The notes beneath the pieces were generated by a model. The model was not told where the DNA came from and made no database searches. It saw only the letters and a list, made by a program, of their open reading frames with translations. DNA of 47,586 nucleotides from CAZEHJ01 sp964512485 (GTDB lineage Bacteria; Bacteroidota; Rhodothermia; Rhodothermales; UBA10348), in assembly GCA_964512485.1 (NCBI GenBank), contig CAZEHJ010000024.1, positions 1 to 47,586 of the forward strand, in the 5' to 3' direction. Shown here piece by piece: positions 33,712-42,649 of this stretch. Both the position numbers and the translations under genes were made by a program. How positions within the stretch are numbered: position 1 is the stretch's first letter; every line of letters starts with the position of its first letter.

Positions 33712-33743
33712 AAAGGCGGTGGGGTTTCCTCACCGCCTTTTTT
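33712..33743 (+). terminator. Intrinsic terminator after the DUF4097 gene
   Basis: AAAGGCGGTGGGG (33712-33724) pairs with CCTCACCGCCTTT (33728-33740) across a TTT loop, with one G-T pair, followed by further T residues. It lies about 80 nt after the DUF4097 stop and just before the stop of the convergent GNAT gene, so it may serve both directions weakly. Confidence 0.85.
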
Positions 33744-33773
33744 GTGTCTCAGCCTTATCCACTGAGAATAACC

Positions 33774-34295
33774 TCAACCAGACATTCGGTTTGGCCACTC
33801 ATCGGCAAAGCCGTAGATCACGAGTGGTTTGCCTTCGTACTCCCCTTCGCTGATCTGAACCATACCCATCTTCTGCATGATTCGAATGGACCCAACGTTT
33901 TCGGGAAACGATTGAGACGTGATTTTAGTCAACGAAAAGGAATTGCGCGCCACCCACAGAGCTGCAGCCGAGGCTTCATAACCATATCCGGCACCCCAGA
34001 ATTTCCGGTGCAGCCTCCAGCCGAAGTCGAGAACGCCCTCCTGATCATCCAGACCCGAAAATCCAACCAGCTCCCCCGTGTTCGTGTGCTCGACTGCAAA
34101 TCGATTCCAACCACGTGACTCCTGGTGGCCGATCATGGTCTTGACGAATTCCTCGGCGCTCGACCTCGGACGCGGCTGGCCGTTGCCGATGTATTTCATC
34201 ACCTCCGCATCGCCGATGATCTCGGCGTATTCATCGATATCATCCAGGCTCCACTCGCGCAGGGTCAGTCTTTCAGTCTGTGCATGGATCTTCAT
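33774..34295 (-). CDS. GNAT acetyltransferase, RimJ/RimL-like
   Basis: About 173 residues of the RimJ/RimL subgroup of GNAT enzymes. It begins with the usual TERLTLREWSLDDIDEYAEI, has a central RLHRKFWGAGYGYEA (acetyl-CoA loop) and a NVGSIRIMQKMGM motif B. Family members acetylate ribosomal-protein N-termini or small amines; the acceptor is unknown. ATG 34295 is preferred because it aligns with family starts and has GGA 7-10 nt upstream; an ATG at 34328 would add eleven residues. It is divergent from glnS, with a short shared promoter region. Confidence 0.9.
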   Translation of the reverse strand: MKIHAQTERLTLREWSLDDIDEYAEIIGDAEVMKYIGNGQPRPRSSAEEFVKTMIGHQESRGWNRFAVEHTNTGELVGFSGLDDQEGVLDFGWRLHRKFWGAGYGYEASAAALWVARNSFSLTKITSQSFPENVGSIRIMQKMGMVQISEGEYEGKPLVIYGFADEWPNRMSG

Positions 34296-34436
34296 CGCCA
34301 CATCCGATTGTTCACGGGTGATGAGCATACACGGCGGGGGATTTTTTTAGTTTCGAGAGCGTTTGAGTGCTTTCCTCGACTCAGGCGTATTAGCTTGAAC
34401 AAGTTCTTCCGTCATTCATCCTGACCCGATCCGGTT

Positions 34437-36752
34437 TTGAGCCCATCCGATTCAAATTCCCCTGCCAGCGGTTCCAGCCGAGAGAGCAAGCATTTCATAC
34501 AGCAGATCATTGATGATGATCGTGCATCGGGACGTGTATCAGGAGAAATAACGACCCGGTTTCCACCTGAGCCCAACGGCTACCCACACATCGGGCACGC
34601 GAAAGCCATCTGCCTGAACTTCACTCTGGCGCAGGAATACGGAGGGCGTTGCCACCTTCGATTCGACGATACCAATCCCGAAACCGAGGATATGGAATAT
34701 GTCCGCGCCATGAAGCGGGACATCAAATGGTTGGGATTCGACTGGGGTGAGCACGAGTATTATGCCTCAGACTACTTCGAGCAGCTCTTCGATCTTGCCA
34801 ATCGACTGATCGAAAAAGGAATGGCATTTGTCGACAGCCAGACAGGAGACGAGATCCGGTCAACACGCGGGACGGTTACCGAGGCTGGCACAAACAGCCC
34901 TTACCGGGATCGCAGTGTCGAAGAAAATCTGGATCTCTTCGCCAAAATGCGAGCGGGAGACTTTGAGGACGGCGCGCATGTGTTGAGGGCCAAAATCGAC
35001 ATGTCCTCGCCGAACATGCTCATGCGTGATCCGGTGCTGTACCGGATCAAGAAAGCTTCCCACTATCGCCGCGGTGATGAGTGGCCCATCTATCCGCTGT
35101 ATGATTTCGCGCATCCTCTTTCAGACGCGATCGAAGGCATTACGCATTCCCTTTGCACGCTGGAATTCGACGTTCACCGTCCGCTGTACGACTGGTTGGT
35201 AGATGCTCTTTTTGAAGCGCCTCGGCCCCACCAGTATGAGTCCGCCCGATTGAATCTGGACTACACCGTCATGAGCAAACGCAAGCTTCTTCTCCTCGTG
35301 AAAGACGGTCACGTTGAGGGGTGGGACGATCCACGTATGCTTACGCTGTCCGGTATGCGGCGGCGAGGATACACACCTGAAGCACTGCGGCGATTCTGTG
35401 ACATGATCGGTGTTGCCAAAGCCGACAACCGGGTAGATTTCGCGATGCTTGAGTTCGCCGTCCGGGACGATCTCAACACGAGAGCGCCCCGCGTGATGTG
35501 CGTTCTGGATCCCTTGAAGGTGGTATTGACCAACTTCCCGGAAGGGGAAGTGGAACAGCTGGACGCCTCATACTGGCCCCATGACATTCCAAAAGAGGGA
35601 TCACGAAACGTCCCTCTCACCCGTGAGATCTTCATCGAACGAGACGATTTCATGGAAGACCCTCCGAGCAAATTCCATCGTCTCAGCCCGGGAGCAGAAG
35701 TCAGGCTCCGGTACGGATACATCATCCGCTGCGACGAGGTCATCAAGGATGATGCAGGTCACGTGGTTGAACTTCGATGCACTTATGACGCCGACACACG
35801 TTCAGGCGAAACGGCCGGAAGGCGCGTAAAGGGAACCGTTCACTGGGTTTCGGCAACCGAAGGAGTACGGACTACAGTCCGCATGTATGATCGGCTATTC
35901 AAGGTCGCAAACCCTGACATCGTCGAAGAAGGACAGACATTCGTCGATCATCTCAATCCGGATTCGATCCGGACGGTAGAGGCCGTTATTGAGCCCAGTG
36001 CGGCAAACGACACGCCCGAATCCCGGTACCAGTTTGAGCGCCGCGGATATTTTTATCTGGACCCGGTCGACTTTGAGGCCGGCAACAGGGTCTGGAACAT
36101 GACCGTCCCTCTTCGAGATACGTGGGGAAAGAAGAAATCAGACACACCTTCCAAAAAGTCAGCTCCGAAGGTGAAACAAAAGGCACCCGTTGTTAAAACA
36201 GATCCACTCGACGGTCTGGACGATGCGACGCTTGCGCTTGTGCATTCACTGGAAAAGAAATATGGACTCGCTGTCGACGACAGTGCGTTTCTTGCGCAGA
36301 GGACCGCGGTGCTTGGCTTCTTTGAAGATGCCGCGGGAGACAATCCCAAGGCCGTTGCCAACTGGCTCATTCACGAACTTCGGCCTCTTCTGCCAGATGG
36401 CGGTCTCGACGCTGTAGCATTTTCGACATCGCAGTTCACCGAACTGGTGGCGCTACACTCGGATGGCACACTGAGCAGCAGAATGGCCCGGGAGGTACTT
36501 GAAGAAATGATCTCTTCCGGTGCATCGGCTTCGGAGATCGTCGAATCCCGTGGACTCAAACAGATTTCAGATTCGGGAGAATTGGACCAGATTGCTCAGG
36601 GTGTTCTCGATGCTCATCCGGACAGAGTCGAAGCATATCGTGGTGGCAAGAAGGGCCTCATCGGCTTCTTCATGGGACAGGTCATGCAAAAAACCGGCGG
36701 TGCTGCCAATCCCCAGGCGGTAAAAGCCATTCTGGAAGAAAAACTGGTCTGA
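34437..36752 (+). CDS. glnS: Glutaminyl-tRNA synthetase with C-terminal YqeY domain
   Basis: A 771-residue class I synthetase charging tRNA-Gln with glutamine. The catalytic domain has the HIGH signature as PHIGHAKAI (His51-His54) and MSKRKL near residue 278 as the KMSKS equivalent. The two beta-barrel anticodon-binding domains run to about residue 560. A Lys/Ser-rich linker (about 562-590) leads to a YqeY/GatB-tail domain (about 592-771), ending in QVMQKTGGAANPQAVKAIL. Such a fusion is known from Deinococcus and some other bacteria, where the domain helps tRNA binding. The start is TTG: an in-frame TGA at 34422-34424 leaves no upstream alternative and no later Met precedes the catalytic domain. 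Encoded GlnRS implies direct charging rather than the transamidation route. Confidence 0.96.
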   Translation: MSPSDSNSPASGSSRESKHFIQQIIDDDRASGRVSGEITTRFPPEPNGYPHIGHAKAICLNFTLAQEYGGRCHLRFDDTNPETEDMEYVRAMKRDIKWLGFDWGEHEYYASDYFEQLFDLANRLIEKGMAFVDSQTGDEIRSTRGTVTEAGTNSPYRDRSVEENLDLFAKMRAGDFEDGAHVLRAKIDMSSPNMLMRDPVLYRIKKASHYRRGDEWPIYPLYDFAHPLSDAIEGITHSLCTLEFDVHRPLYDWLVDALFEAPRPHQYESARLNLDYTVMSKRKLLLLVKDGHVEGWDDPRMLTLSGMRRRGYTPEALRRFCDMIGVAKADNRVDFAMLEFAVRDDLNTRAPRVMCVLDPLKVVLTNFPEGEVEQLDASYWPHDIPKEGSRNVPLTREIFIERDDFMEDPPSKFHRLSPGAEVRLRYGYIIRCDEVIKDDAGHVVELRCTYDADTRSGETAGRRVKGTVHWVSATEGVRTTVRMYDRLFKVANPDIVEEGQTFVDHLNPDSIRTVEAVIEPSAANDTPESRYQFERRGYFYLDPVDFEAGNRVWNMTVPLRDTWGKKKSDTPSKKSAPKVKQKAPVVKTDPLDGLDDATLALVHSLEKKYGLAVDDSAFLAQRTAVLGFFEDAAGDNPKAVANWLIHELRPLLPDGGLDAVAFSTSQFTELVALHSDGTLSSRMAREVLEEMISSGASASEIVESRGLKQISDSGELDQIAQGVLDAHPDRVEAYRGGKKGLIGFFMGQVMQKTGGAANPQAVKAILEEKLV

Positions 36753-36754
36753 TC

Positions 36755-36850
36755 AAAAGCCGTTTTAGCGTGGCGCCGCTTAAGCGCGGCGCCGTCTAAG
36801 CAGGGCGCCGTCTAAGCAGGGCGCCGTCTAAGCAGGGCGCCGTTTAAGCA
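36755..36850. repeat. 16-bp GC-rich tandem repeat, about six copies
   Basis: Units of 16 bp on the pattern GGGCGCCGTCTAAGCA run head to tail from 36771 to 36850, with a degenerate copy from 36755 and two near-identical copies at 36803-36834. Each unit carries the palindrome GGCGCC, and CGCTTAAGCG at the left is also self-complementary, so the RNA could form nested hairpins. The array sits in the gap between the convergent glnS and propeller genes and may act as a bidirectional terminator or a variable-number repeat. Confidence 0.88.
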
Positions 36851-36872
36851 CGGCTTCCATCTGGGGGCCAGA

Positions 36873-38063
36873 TTATCTCCAGGCCGCCAGAATGGTTGCT
36901 CCAAGAGGGACAGATGTCACGTTCGCTCCACCGAAATGGACCAGCTCGCTCTCGCCGCCATCTGTCAGGATGAGGCCCGTGTCATCGTCGACCCAGCTCA
37001 ATTGACCTGACTGACGAACGGCTTCCGAATTAATCACCTGGGAAAACTGAGATCCAGTTGTCTTGACCATCCAGTCGTGTGTGCCGTCACTCTCGGTACT
37101 GCGGTAAACCACGTGTCTTCCGTTGGGCGAAAATGAGGCATGGGACAGCGAGGCGACACCATCGGTCGGCGCGATGAGGTAGGATGATCGCGCAGAGGCC
37201 AGCGTGTATACGGAGACCGCGCGTCTATCCGTATCATCCTGCAGTCCGACATCGAACAGAATTTCAGAGCCGTCCGGTGACCAGGACATGTTTCGCGGCG
37301 CATACTTGTCTCCAACAACCTTGACCGGATCCGATCCTGTCGTCAGCTCCATATACAGCGTTGAATCCGGTTCGTACTGCCTCGAGTCCCTGTTATACAC
37401 CAGATCGCGCAGGACATAGGCCAGATGGGATCCGTCTGGCGAAACCGTGACGTGATACATCTTTCTTGCGTCGACTGTGCGAAGTGTATCGCAACCGTCG
37501 GCAGAAACCTGATACATGTTGTCTGTGTTGCGCACCAGCAATGAGCCGTCCCGAAGTACTGCCAGTACGGCCTTGGATGCCGAACATCCCACGCGACCAC
37601 TCGCTCCCGTGACGGCATTTACCCAGCGAATGTCGCCAGCTCCCATCCTGTTTCCTTCCGGTGCGTAGAACCCGAAGTAGAAACGAGATCCATCTGCCGT
37701 CCAGACTCCTGAAAAGACCAGGTCAGGACCGCCCTCGTGAAGCGTCTGCGTCGAACCGTTTGTCGTGCCAATGAGCGTCAGCACGGATCCCGATGCACTC
37801 TTTGTCGCCATCGCCAAATGGGATCGATCTGAAGAGACAACTGACAAAACTGTTGAACCGCTTTCCCCCAGTGAAGTTGTGCCGGAAGCTGCATGGGTCA
37901 ACGCAACGCTACCGTTCTGAACAGATACGTAATTGAGACCATCGAGCGGACTGACGGGAGCCGCATCGGGTGTGTCTTCTACCACAGCAACAGGCTCACT
38001 CGTAGCACACGCTCCAAGAAATAACATGCCTGAGACAATCAAATAGGGGAAAAGTCGATTCAT
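36873..38063 (-). CDS. Lipoprotein with PD40/TolB-like beta-propeller repeats
   Basis: A 396-residue exported protein with lipobox LGAC (Cys19), followed by an Ala/Pro/Asp-rich linker. The body has repeated SPDGSHLAYV-type blades: SPDGSHLAYVL, SWSPDGSEILFDV, SFSPNGRHVVYRS, and VWTADGSRFYFG earlier. These are the WD40-like PD40 repeats of TolB and related periplasmic propellers. It is too divergent and lacks the TolB N-terminal domain, so it is not TolB itself. It converges on glnS and is divergent from an ABC permease, with 127 bp between the starts. Confidence 0.85.
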   Translation of the reverse strand: MNRLFPYLIVSGMLFLGACATSEPVAVVEDTPDAAPVSPLDGLNYVSVQNGSVALTHAASGTTSLGESGSTVLSVVSSDRSHLAMATKSASGSVLTLIGTTNGSTQTLHEGGPDLVFSGVWTADGSRFYFGFYAPEGNRMGAGDIRWVNAVTGASGRVGCSASKAVLAVLRDGSLLVRNTDNMYQVSADGCDTLRTVDARKMYHVTVSPDGSHLAYVLRDLVYNRDSRQYEPDSTLYMELTTGSDPVKVVGDKYAPRNMSWSPDGSEILFDVGLQDDTDRRAVSVYTLASARSSYLIAPTDGVASLSHASFSPNGRHVVYRSTESDGTHDWMVKTTGSQFSQVINSEAVRQSGQLSWVDDDTGLILTDGGESELVHFGGANVTSVPLGATILAAWR

Positions 38064-38190
38064 GAGAAAACGAAGTGGAAAATGGTCCGGGTATGTCCTG
38101 AAGAGGAGGTTCTGTCAAGACGTAACATGAACCACTGGCTTTACGTTACATCGACATCATCAAGGCACCGTCTACCCCTCCGAAAACGGA

Positions 38191-40599
38191 ATGTTCAGAA
38201 ACCACTTCTCAATCGCACTTCGCACGATAAAAGCGAAGCCTGCGTACGCATTTATCAATATTTTCGGCCTTGCGGTCGGAATGGCAGCATTTTTCATGAT
38301 TACGCTGTTCGTCTGGGATGAGCTTTCCTACGACACGCACCATGAAAATGCTGATGACATTTACCGTGTCGCGCTGGAGGGCTCCTTCAGAACAGGTGAA
38401 GTAAACAGTGCGATGTCCTCACCCAGTTGGGGACCACTGATTCAGGAAGAAATTCCGGAAATCATGAGTGCCGTGAGGCTTCGACCTCCAAATCAAATGT
38501 GGCTGGTGGCCAAAGACGACCTGAAGTTTCTTGAAAAGGGTTTCGTCTTCATTGATTCGACTGCATTCAGCACATTCAGTTTTGAGATGGTACTCGGATC
38601 AGAACGGGACGCTCTCGCCGTTCCTTTCTCGGTCATTATAACCGAGTCCATGGCGAGTAAATATTTCCCGGGCGAAGACCCCTTGGGTGGGCGCCTGCGT
38701 CTGGACAATACCTACGAGTTTACGGTTTCTGGTGTCATGAAAGACCTGCCGGAACAGTCCCATTTCAAGGCAGATTTTCTGGCCTCACTTTCCACGCTAC
38801 GCACTCCCATTTACGGGCCTGGATTCCTCGATCAGGACCTGAACCCTTCGATTTACACCTACGTTCGGCTTGTACCTGGAGCCAATCCCGATGTGGTCGC
38901 CTCGAAGATTGACGACTTTGTACAGCGGCTGGTCGGTGAACAGTTGGTGGCCATCGGGGCTGAGCTGAGGATGTTTCTCCAGCCGATGCGCTCCATCCAT
39001 CTCGACTCGCATCTGGACAACGAAATTCTGCCAAACGGTAGCCGCGGGACGGTCATTTCCCTGAGCGCCATCGCTCTGTTCATTCTTTTGATTGCCTGTA
39101 TCAATTACATGAACCTGGCAACTGCGCGTTCGGCATCGCGAGCCCGCGAAGTTGGAATCCGGAAAACCATGGGAGCGGAAAGGGGTCAGTTGATCAGGCA
39201 GTTCATGGGAGAATCTGCGATTTTGTCCTTTATCTCAATGTTCTTCGCGATCGGCCTGGTTTACCTTGCTCTTCCAACCTTTAACAATGCAGCGGAAAAG
39301 AGCCTGACCCTTCTTTCCGGTGGCCTGGCTTCCGCAGCATTGATCTTCATCGGTGTTACACTTGTTTGTGGGGTTGTAGCGGGGAGCTATCCCGCTCTTT
39401 TCCTTTCGCGTTTTCAACCTGCGACAGTGCTCAAGGGATCGCCTGGTTCCGTGGCATCCGGGGGAGCACTTCGCCGGAGTCTGGTTGTGTTTCAATTCGC
39501 CATTTCCATCATCTTGATGATCGCGACTACGGTCGTTTTCAGGCAGCTGAATTTCACACGGGACATGGACCTTGGTTTTGACCGAGAGCAGGTCATTGTC
39601 GTGCAGTTGACAGATCCGCAGGTTCGAACCCAGTACAAAAATTTCAGAGACCGCGTCCGGCAATTGCCATCTGTGGCCTCCATGACCGCGTCTTCATCCG
39701 CTCCCGGTTTCTTTATCGGCAACCAGCCTATTCTTCCCGATGATGGCACGCCGGACGATCAGTTCTTCGTCCAGGCGTTCACGAGCGATTTTGACTTTGT
39801 AGAAACACTCGACATCAACCTGATTGCAGGCCGCACTCCGTCACGAGATCATCCATCCGATACACTGGGTGCTTTTCTCATAAACGAAAAAGCGGTAGCA
39901 GATTTCGGATGGGAATCAGCAGAAGAAGCACTCAATCACAGCATTTCGTTTGGAGGTGGTCCGTTCGGAGGACAGATTATCGGGGTGATTGAAAACTTCC
40001 ACTCGGAATCGCTTCATGAGCCCATCGAACCAGCCGTTATTACGATGTTGAACGAACAGACATTTTTCTACGCGATGATCCGTGCGCGTGGCGGTCAGGT
40101 TCGGGAAGCTATTCAGGGCGTCCGGCAGATTTGGGAAGACACCTACCCGGCCTACATCTATCAGTATTCGTTTCTGGAGGATGATGTAGACGCGCTTTAC
40201 GCTGCAGACATGAGCCTGGGACGGTTGTTCGGAGGCTTCGCCTTTCTGACCATTTTCATTGCCTGCCTCGGCCTCTTCGGTCTTGCCTCCTTCACGGCTG
40301 AACGACGGGTCAAAGAGATTGGAGTTCGCAAAGTTATGGGGGCAAGTACTCCTGTTATCATGAGCTTGCTCGCCAAGGACTTCACCAAATTTGTTCTTGC
40401 GGCTTTTGTTTTGGGAAGTCCGATTGCATGGATAGCCATGAATCGGTGGCTCGATTCCTTCCAGTACAGGGTATCCTTCGGTATTGGGACCATGTTGATC
40501 GTCGGAGCCGCAGTGCTCCTTATATCATTGAGCACCGTCGGCTACCAAACGATTCGCGCATCGCTCGCCAATCCTGTTGATGCTCTCAAGCATGAGTAG
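38191..40599 (+). CDS. MacB/FtsX-type ABC transporter permease
   Basis: An 802-residue inner-membrane permease of the type common in Bacteroidota. An N-terminal helix (about 22-42, FINIFGLAVGMAAFFMITLF) leads to a large periplasmic MacB-PCD domain (about 45-270). A three-helix FtsX block follows (about 280-400) with the coupling segment REVGIRKTMGAERGQL. A fourth helix near 430-450 begins the second half, with another periplasmic domain and a final three-helix FtsX block containing VKEIGVRKVMGAS. The duplicated form therefore carries both halves in one chain. The ATPase gene follows 68 nt downstream, making a likely pair. Exported substrate is unknown. Confidence 0.93.
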   Translation: MFRNHFSIALRTIKAKPAYAFINIFGLAVGMAAFFMITLFVWDELSYDTHHENADDIYRVALEGSFRTGEVNSAMSSPSWGPLIQEEIPEIMSAVRLRPPNQMWLVAKDDLKFLEKGFVFIDSTAFSTFSFEMVLGSERDALAVPFSVIITESMASKYFPGEDPLGGRLRLDNTYEFTVSGVMKDLPEQSHFKADFLASLSTLRTPIYGPGFLDQDLNPSIYTYVRLVPGANPDVVASKIDDFVQRLVGEQLVAIGAELRMFLQPMRSIHLDSHLDNEILPNGSRGTVISLSAIALFILLIACINYMNLATARSASRAREVGIRKTMGAERGQLIRQFMGESAILSFISMFFAIGLVYLALPTFNNAAEKSLTLLSGGLASAALIFIGVTLVCGVVAGSYPALFLSRFQPATVLKGSPGSVASGGALRRSLVVFQFAISIILMIATTVVFRQLNFTRDMDLGFDREQVIVVQLTDPQVRTQYKNFRDRVRQLPSVASMTASSSAPGFFIGNQPILPDDGTPDDQFFVQAFTSDFDFVETLDINLIAGRTPSRDHPSDTLGAFLINEKAVADFGWESAEEALNHSISFGGGPFGGQIIGVIENFHSESLHEPIEPAVITMLNEQTFFYAMIRARGGQVREAIQGVRQIWEDTYPAYIYQYSFLEDDVDALYAADMSLGRLFGGFAFLTIFIACLGLFGLASFTAERRVKEIGVRKVMGASTPVIMSLLAKDFTKFVLAAFVLGSPIAWIAMNRWLDSFQYRVSFGIGTMLIVGAAVLLISLSTVGYQTIRASLANPVDALKHE

Positions 40600-40667
40600 T
40601 AATCTGGCACTCCAGGATACTTTTATTCCTTTTTCGGGATTCTGTCCCACTATCATCACTTGATTCC

Positions 40668-41363
40668 ATGATTCGCCTCGAAAAAATCACCAAATCATAT
40701 CTACACGGTTTCAATCGCTCATTCATATTGCGAAACATCAATATGGAGATAGGAGAGGGTGAATTCGTTTCCATCATGGGACCTTCAGGGTCGGGAAAAT
40801 CAACCATTCTGCACATCCTGGGAATGCTGGATGAACCCTCTACGGGGGAATATTACTTCTTCGATCAACCTGTCCACAAGATCAGTGAGCGCAAGCGGAC
40901 AGACCTGCACCGACAGTACATCGGCTTCGTTTTTCAGGCGTACCATCTGATCGACGACCTGACCGTTTACGAGAATCTTGAGACTCCGCTGCTCTACAAA
41001 AAAATCAAGTCGAGCGAGCGCAAGAGTATGGTCGCGGAAATGTTGGACCGCTTCAACATGGTCGCCAAGGCTGACCTGTTTCCAAGCCAGCTATCCGGTG
41101 GGCAGCAGCAGCTCGTCGGTGTAGCTCGCGCTCTGATCATGCAGCCCAAGTTGATCCTGGCAGATGAACCGACAGGGAACCTGCATACGAGTCAGGGCGA
41201 AGTCGTAATGGATTGGTTCAGGCGACTGAACAAAGAGGAAGGTGTTACCATCATCCAGGTAACCCACTCCGATCACTGGGCCTCTTACAGCGATCGCGTG
41301 ATCGAACTGGTTGATGGCCGCGTCGAAAAGGATGTGATGAACGCTGGTCAGGCTGTTTCCTGA
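40668..41363 (+). CDS. MacB-type ABC transporter ATP-binding protein
   Basis: A 231-residue ATPase partner of the permease just upstream. Walker A is GPSGSGKST at residues 38-46, then the signature LSGGQQQLVGVARAL, Walker B LILADEPTGNL and a switch histidine in QVTHS. After Walker B the D-loop reads NLHTSQGE where most members, including the ATPase at 30452, have NLDS-xx-GE; a histidine at this spot occurs in one MacB-like subgroup. No adaptor gene is adjacent. A separate exported-barrel gene follows. Confidence 0.92.
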   Translation: MIRLEKITKSYLHGFNRSFILRNINMEIGEGEFVSIMGPSGSGKSTILHILGMLDEPSTGEYYFFDQPVHKISERKRTDLHRQYIGFVFQAYHLIDDLTVYENLETPLLYKKIKSSERKSMVAEMLDRFNMVAKADLFPSQLSGGQQQLVGVARALIMQPKLILADEPTGNLHTSQGEVVMDWFRRLNKEEGVTIIQVTHSDHWASYSDRVIELVDGRVEKDVMNAGQAVS

Positions 41364-41478
41364 TAAAACCGTCGGTGAGCGCATCCACAACCGTGGCTGC
41401 GTCCGTAACAAAATCTCGGGTCAGCGCGTTTTGCCGACTGAAAGCTATTTGATCTTCCATATCAAAGACCTCCCCACA

Positions 41479-41934
41479 ATGCGTTATCTGCTGCTTTTTA
41501 CAGGGTTTCTGTTTGTTGCACAGTCTTCTTCGGCACAGGATGAGTTCGGAATCGGAATCATCGTCGGTGAGCCCACAGGCATCACGGCCAAACAATGGCT
41601 GAGCAAACAACATGCGATAGATGCCGGAGTCGCCTGGTCATTTTCGCACGACACCACCGTTCAGATCCACGGTGACTATCTCTATCATCGCGTCTATTTC
41701 TTCAACGCTGACGACTACAATGGCAGGATTCCCGTCTACTTCGGAATCGGTGGGCGGACAGTGCTCAGCGACGAGACACAGGTTGGAGTTCGATTTCCGG
41801 TAGGTATCGGAAGATCGATGAAAGACTATCCAATGGAATTTTTCTTCGAACTCGTTCCGATCCTCGACGTCGCACCCGACACCGATTTCGACTTCAACGC
41901 TGCCATCGGATTCAGATACTATCTGAACCAGTAA
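41479..41934 (+). CDS. Small predicted outer-membrane beta-barrel protein
   Basis: A 151-residue exported protein, starting at ATG 41479 (MRYLLLFTGFLFVAQS, cleaved near SSAQDE); the frame extends to 41431 but that masks the signal. The mature part alternates short strands with turns: GIGIIVGEPTGITAKQWL, DAGVAWSF, YLYHRVYFF, PVYFGIGGR, VGVRFPVGIGR, FELVPILDV, AAIGFRYYL. This suggests an eight-stranded barrel ending near the C-terminus. I know of similar short barrels in Bacteroidota but no function. Its last 23 bp overlap the 3' end of the convergent LytTR gene. Confidence 0.78.
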   Translation: MRYLLLFTGFLFVAQSSSAQDEFGIGIIVGEPTGITAKQWLSKQHAIDAGVAWSFSHDTTVQIHGDYLYHRVYFFNADDYNGRIPVYFGIGGRTVLSDETQVGVRFPVGIGRSMKDYPMEFFFELVPILDVAPDTDFDFNAAIGFRYYLNQ

Positions 41935-42649
41935 GCTCGCGTAGGCGGGCTGCCCCGGAGCGGCTGGCAATGAGGATTTCGTCGTCGTTCATTGTGACCT
42001 CATATCGGCCGTTCCCGCAACTGGCCATTTCCCGGACAAAGTTCAAATTGACGATTGAACTGCGATGAATCCGTACAAAAATGGAAGGATCCAGTCGTTT
42101 TTCGAGCATTTTCATCCTGCAAGATATCAGATGATTTGAAGAGGCCGTGTACACGTCTGCATAGTCGTCAGCTGCTTCGATGCGTCTGATTTCATTCACC
42201 GGGACCTGCCTGACCTTTCCTCTTTCACGTACGAACAGGCGTTGAAGCGGCTTGTCGTCCAATACGGAGCGGACCCGATCGACGAGTTCGTCAGCGTTGT
42301 TCGTTAGCCGACCCACTGCCCGTTCAAATCGGCGCCGTCCAAAAGGCTTCAACAGATAGTCCAGCGCCTGAAGCTCAAAAGCCACAACAGCGAATTCTTC
42401 GTAGGCTGTAGTAAAAATGATGTGCGGCTTGTGCGACAGCTGCTCAACGACTTCCAGACCCGTCCTGCCGGGCATTCTGATATCGAGAAAGACGAGATCA
42501 GGTTTAACGTCATCGATAATCTCCACAGCCTTAAGACCATCAGAAGCTTCTCCGACCAACTCCAGCCAGTCATGATTCTGAACCAAACCCCGTAGTTGCT
42601 GTCGAGCCAGAGGCTCATCGTCGACGATAATCGTCCTGAATTGAGTCAT
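41912..42649 (-). CDS. LytTR-family response regulator
   Basis: A 245-residue two-component regulator. The receiver has acidic Asp10-Asp11, phospho-acceptor Asp56 in VFLDIRMPG, Thr80/Ala82 in FTTAYEE and Lys101 in LLKPFG. The LytTR DNA-binding domain (about 140-245) has VNEIRRIEAADDYADVY, CRMKMLEKRLDP and FVRIHRSSIVNL. It is the downstream partner of the kinase, whose stop overlaps its start by 4 bp (ATGA). Targets are unknown. Its 3' end overlaps the convergent barrel gene by 23 bp. Confidence 0.94.
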   Translation of the reverse strand: MTQFRTIIVDDEPLARQQLRGLVQNHDWLELVGEASDGLKAVEIIDDVKPDLVFLDIRMPGRTGLEVVEQLSHKPHIIFTTAYEEFAVVAFELQALDYLLKPFGRRRFERAVGRLTNNADELVDRVRSVLDDKPLQRLFVRERGKVRQVPVNEIRRIEAADDYADVYTASSNHLISCRMKMLEKRLDPSIFVRIHRSSIVNLNFVREMASCGNGRYEVTMNDDEILIASRSGAARLRELTGSDSI

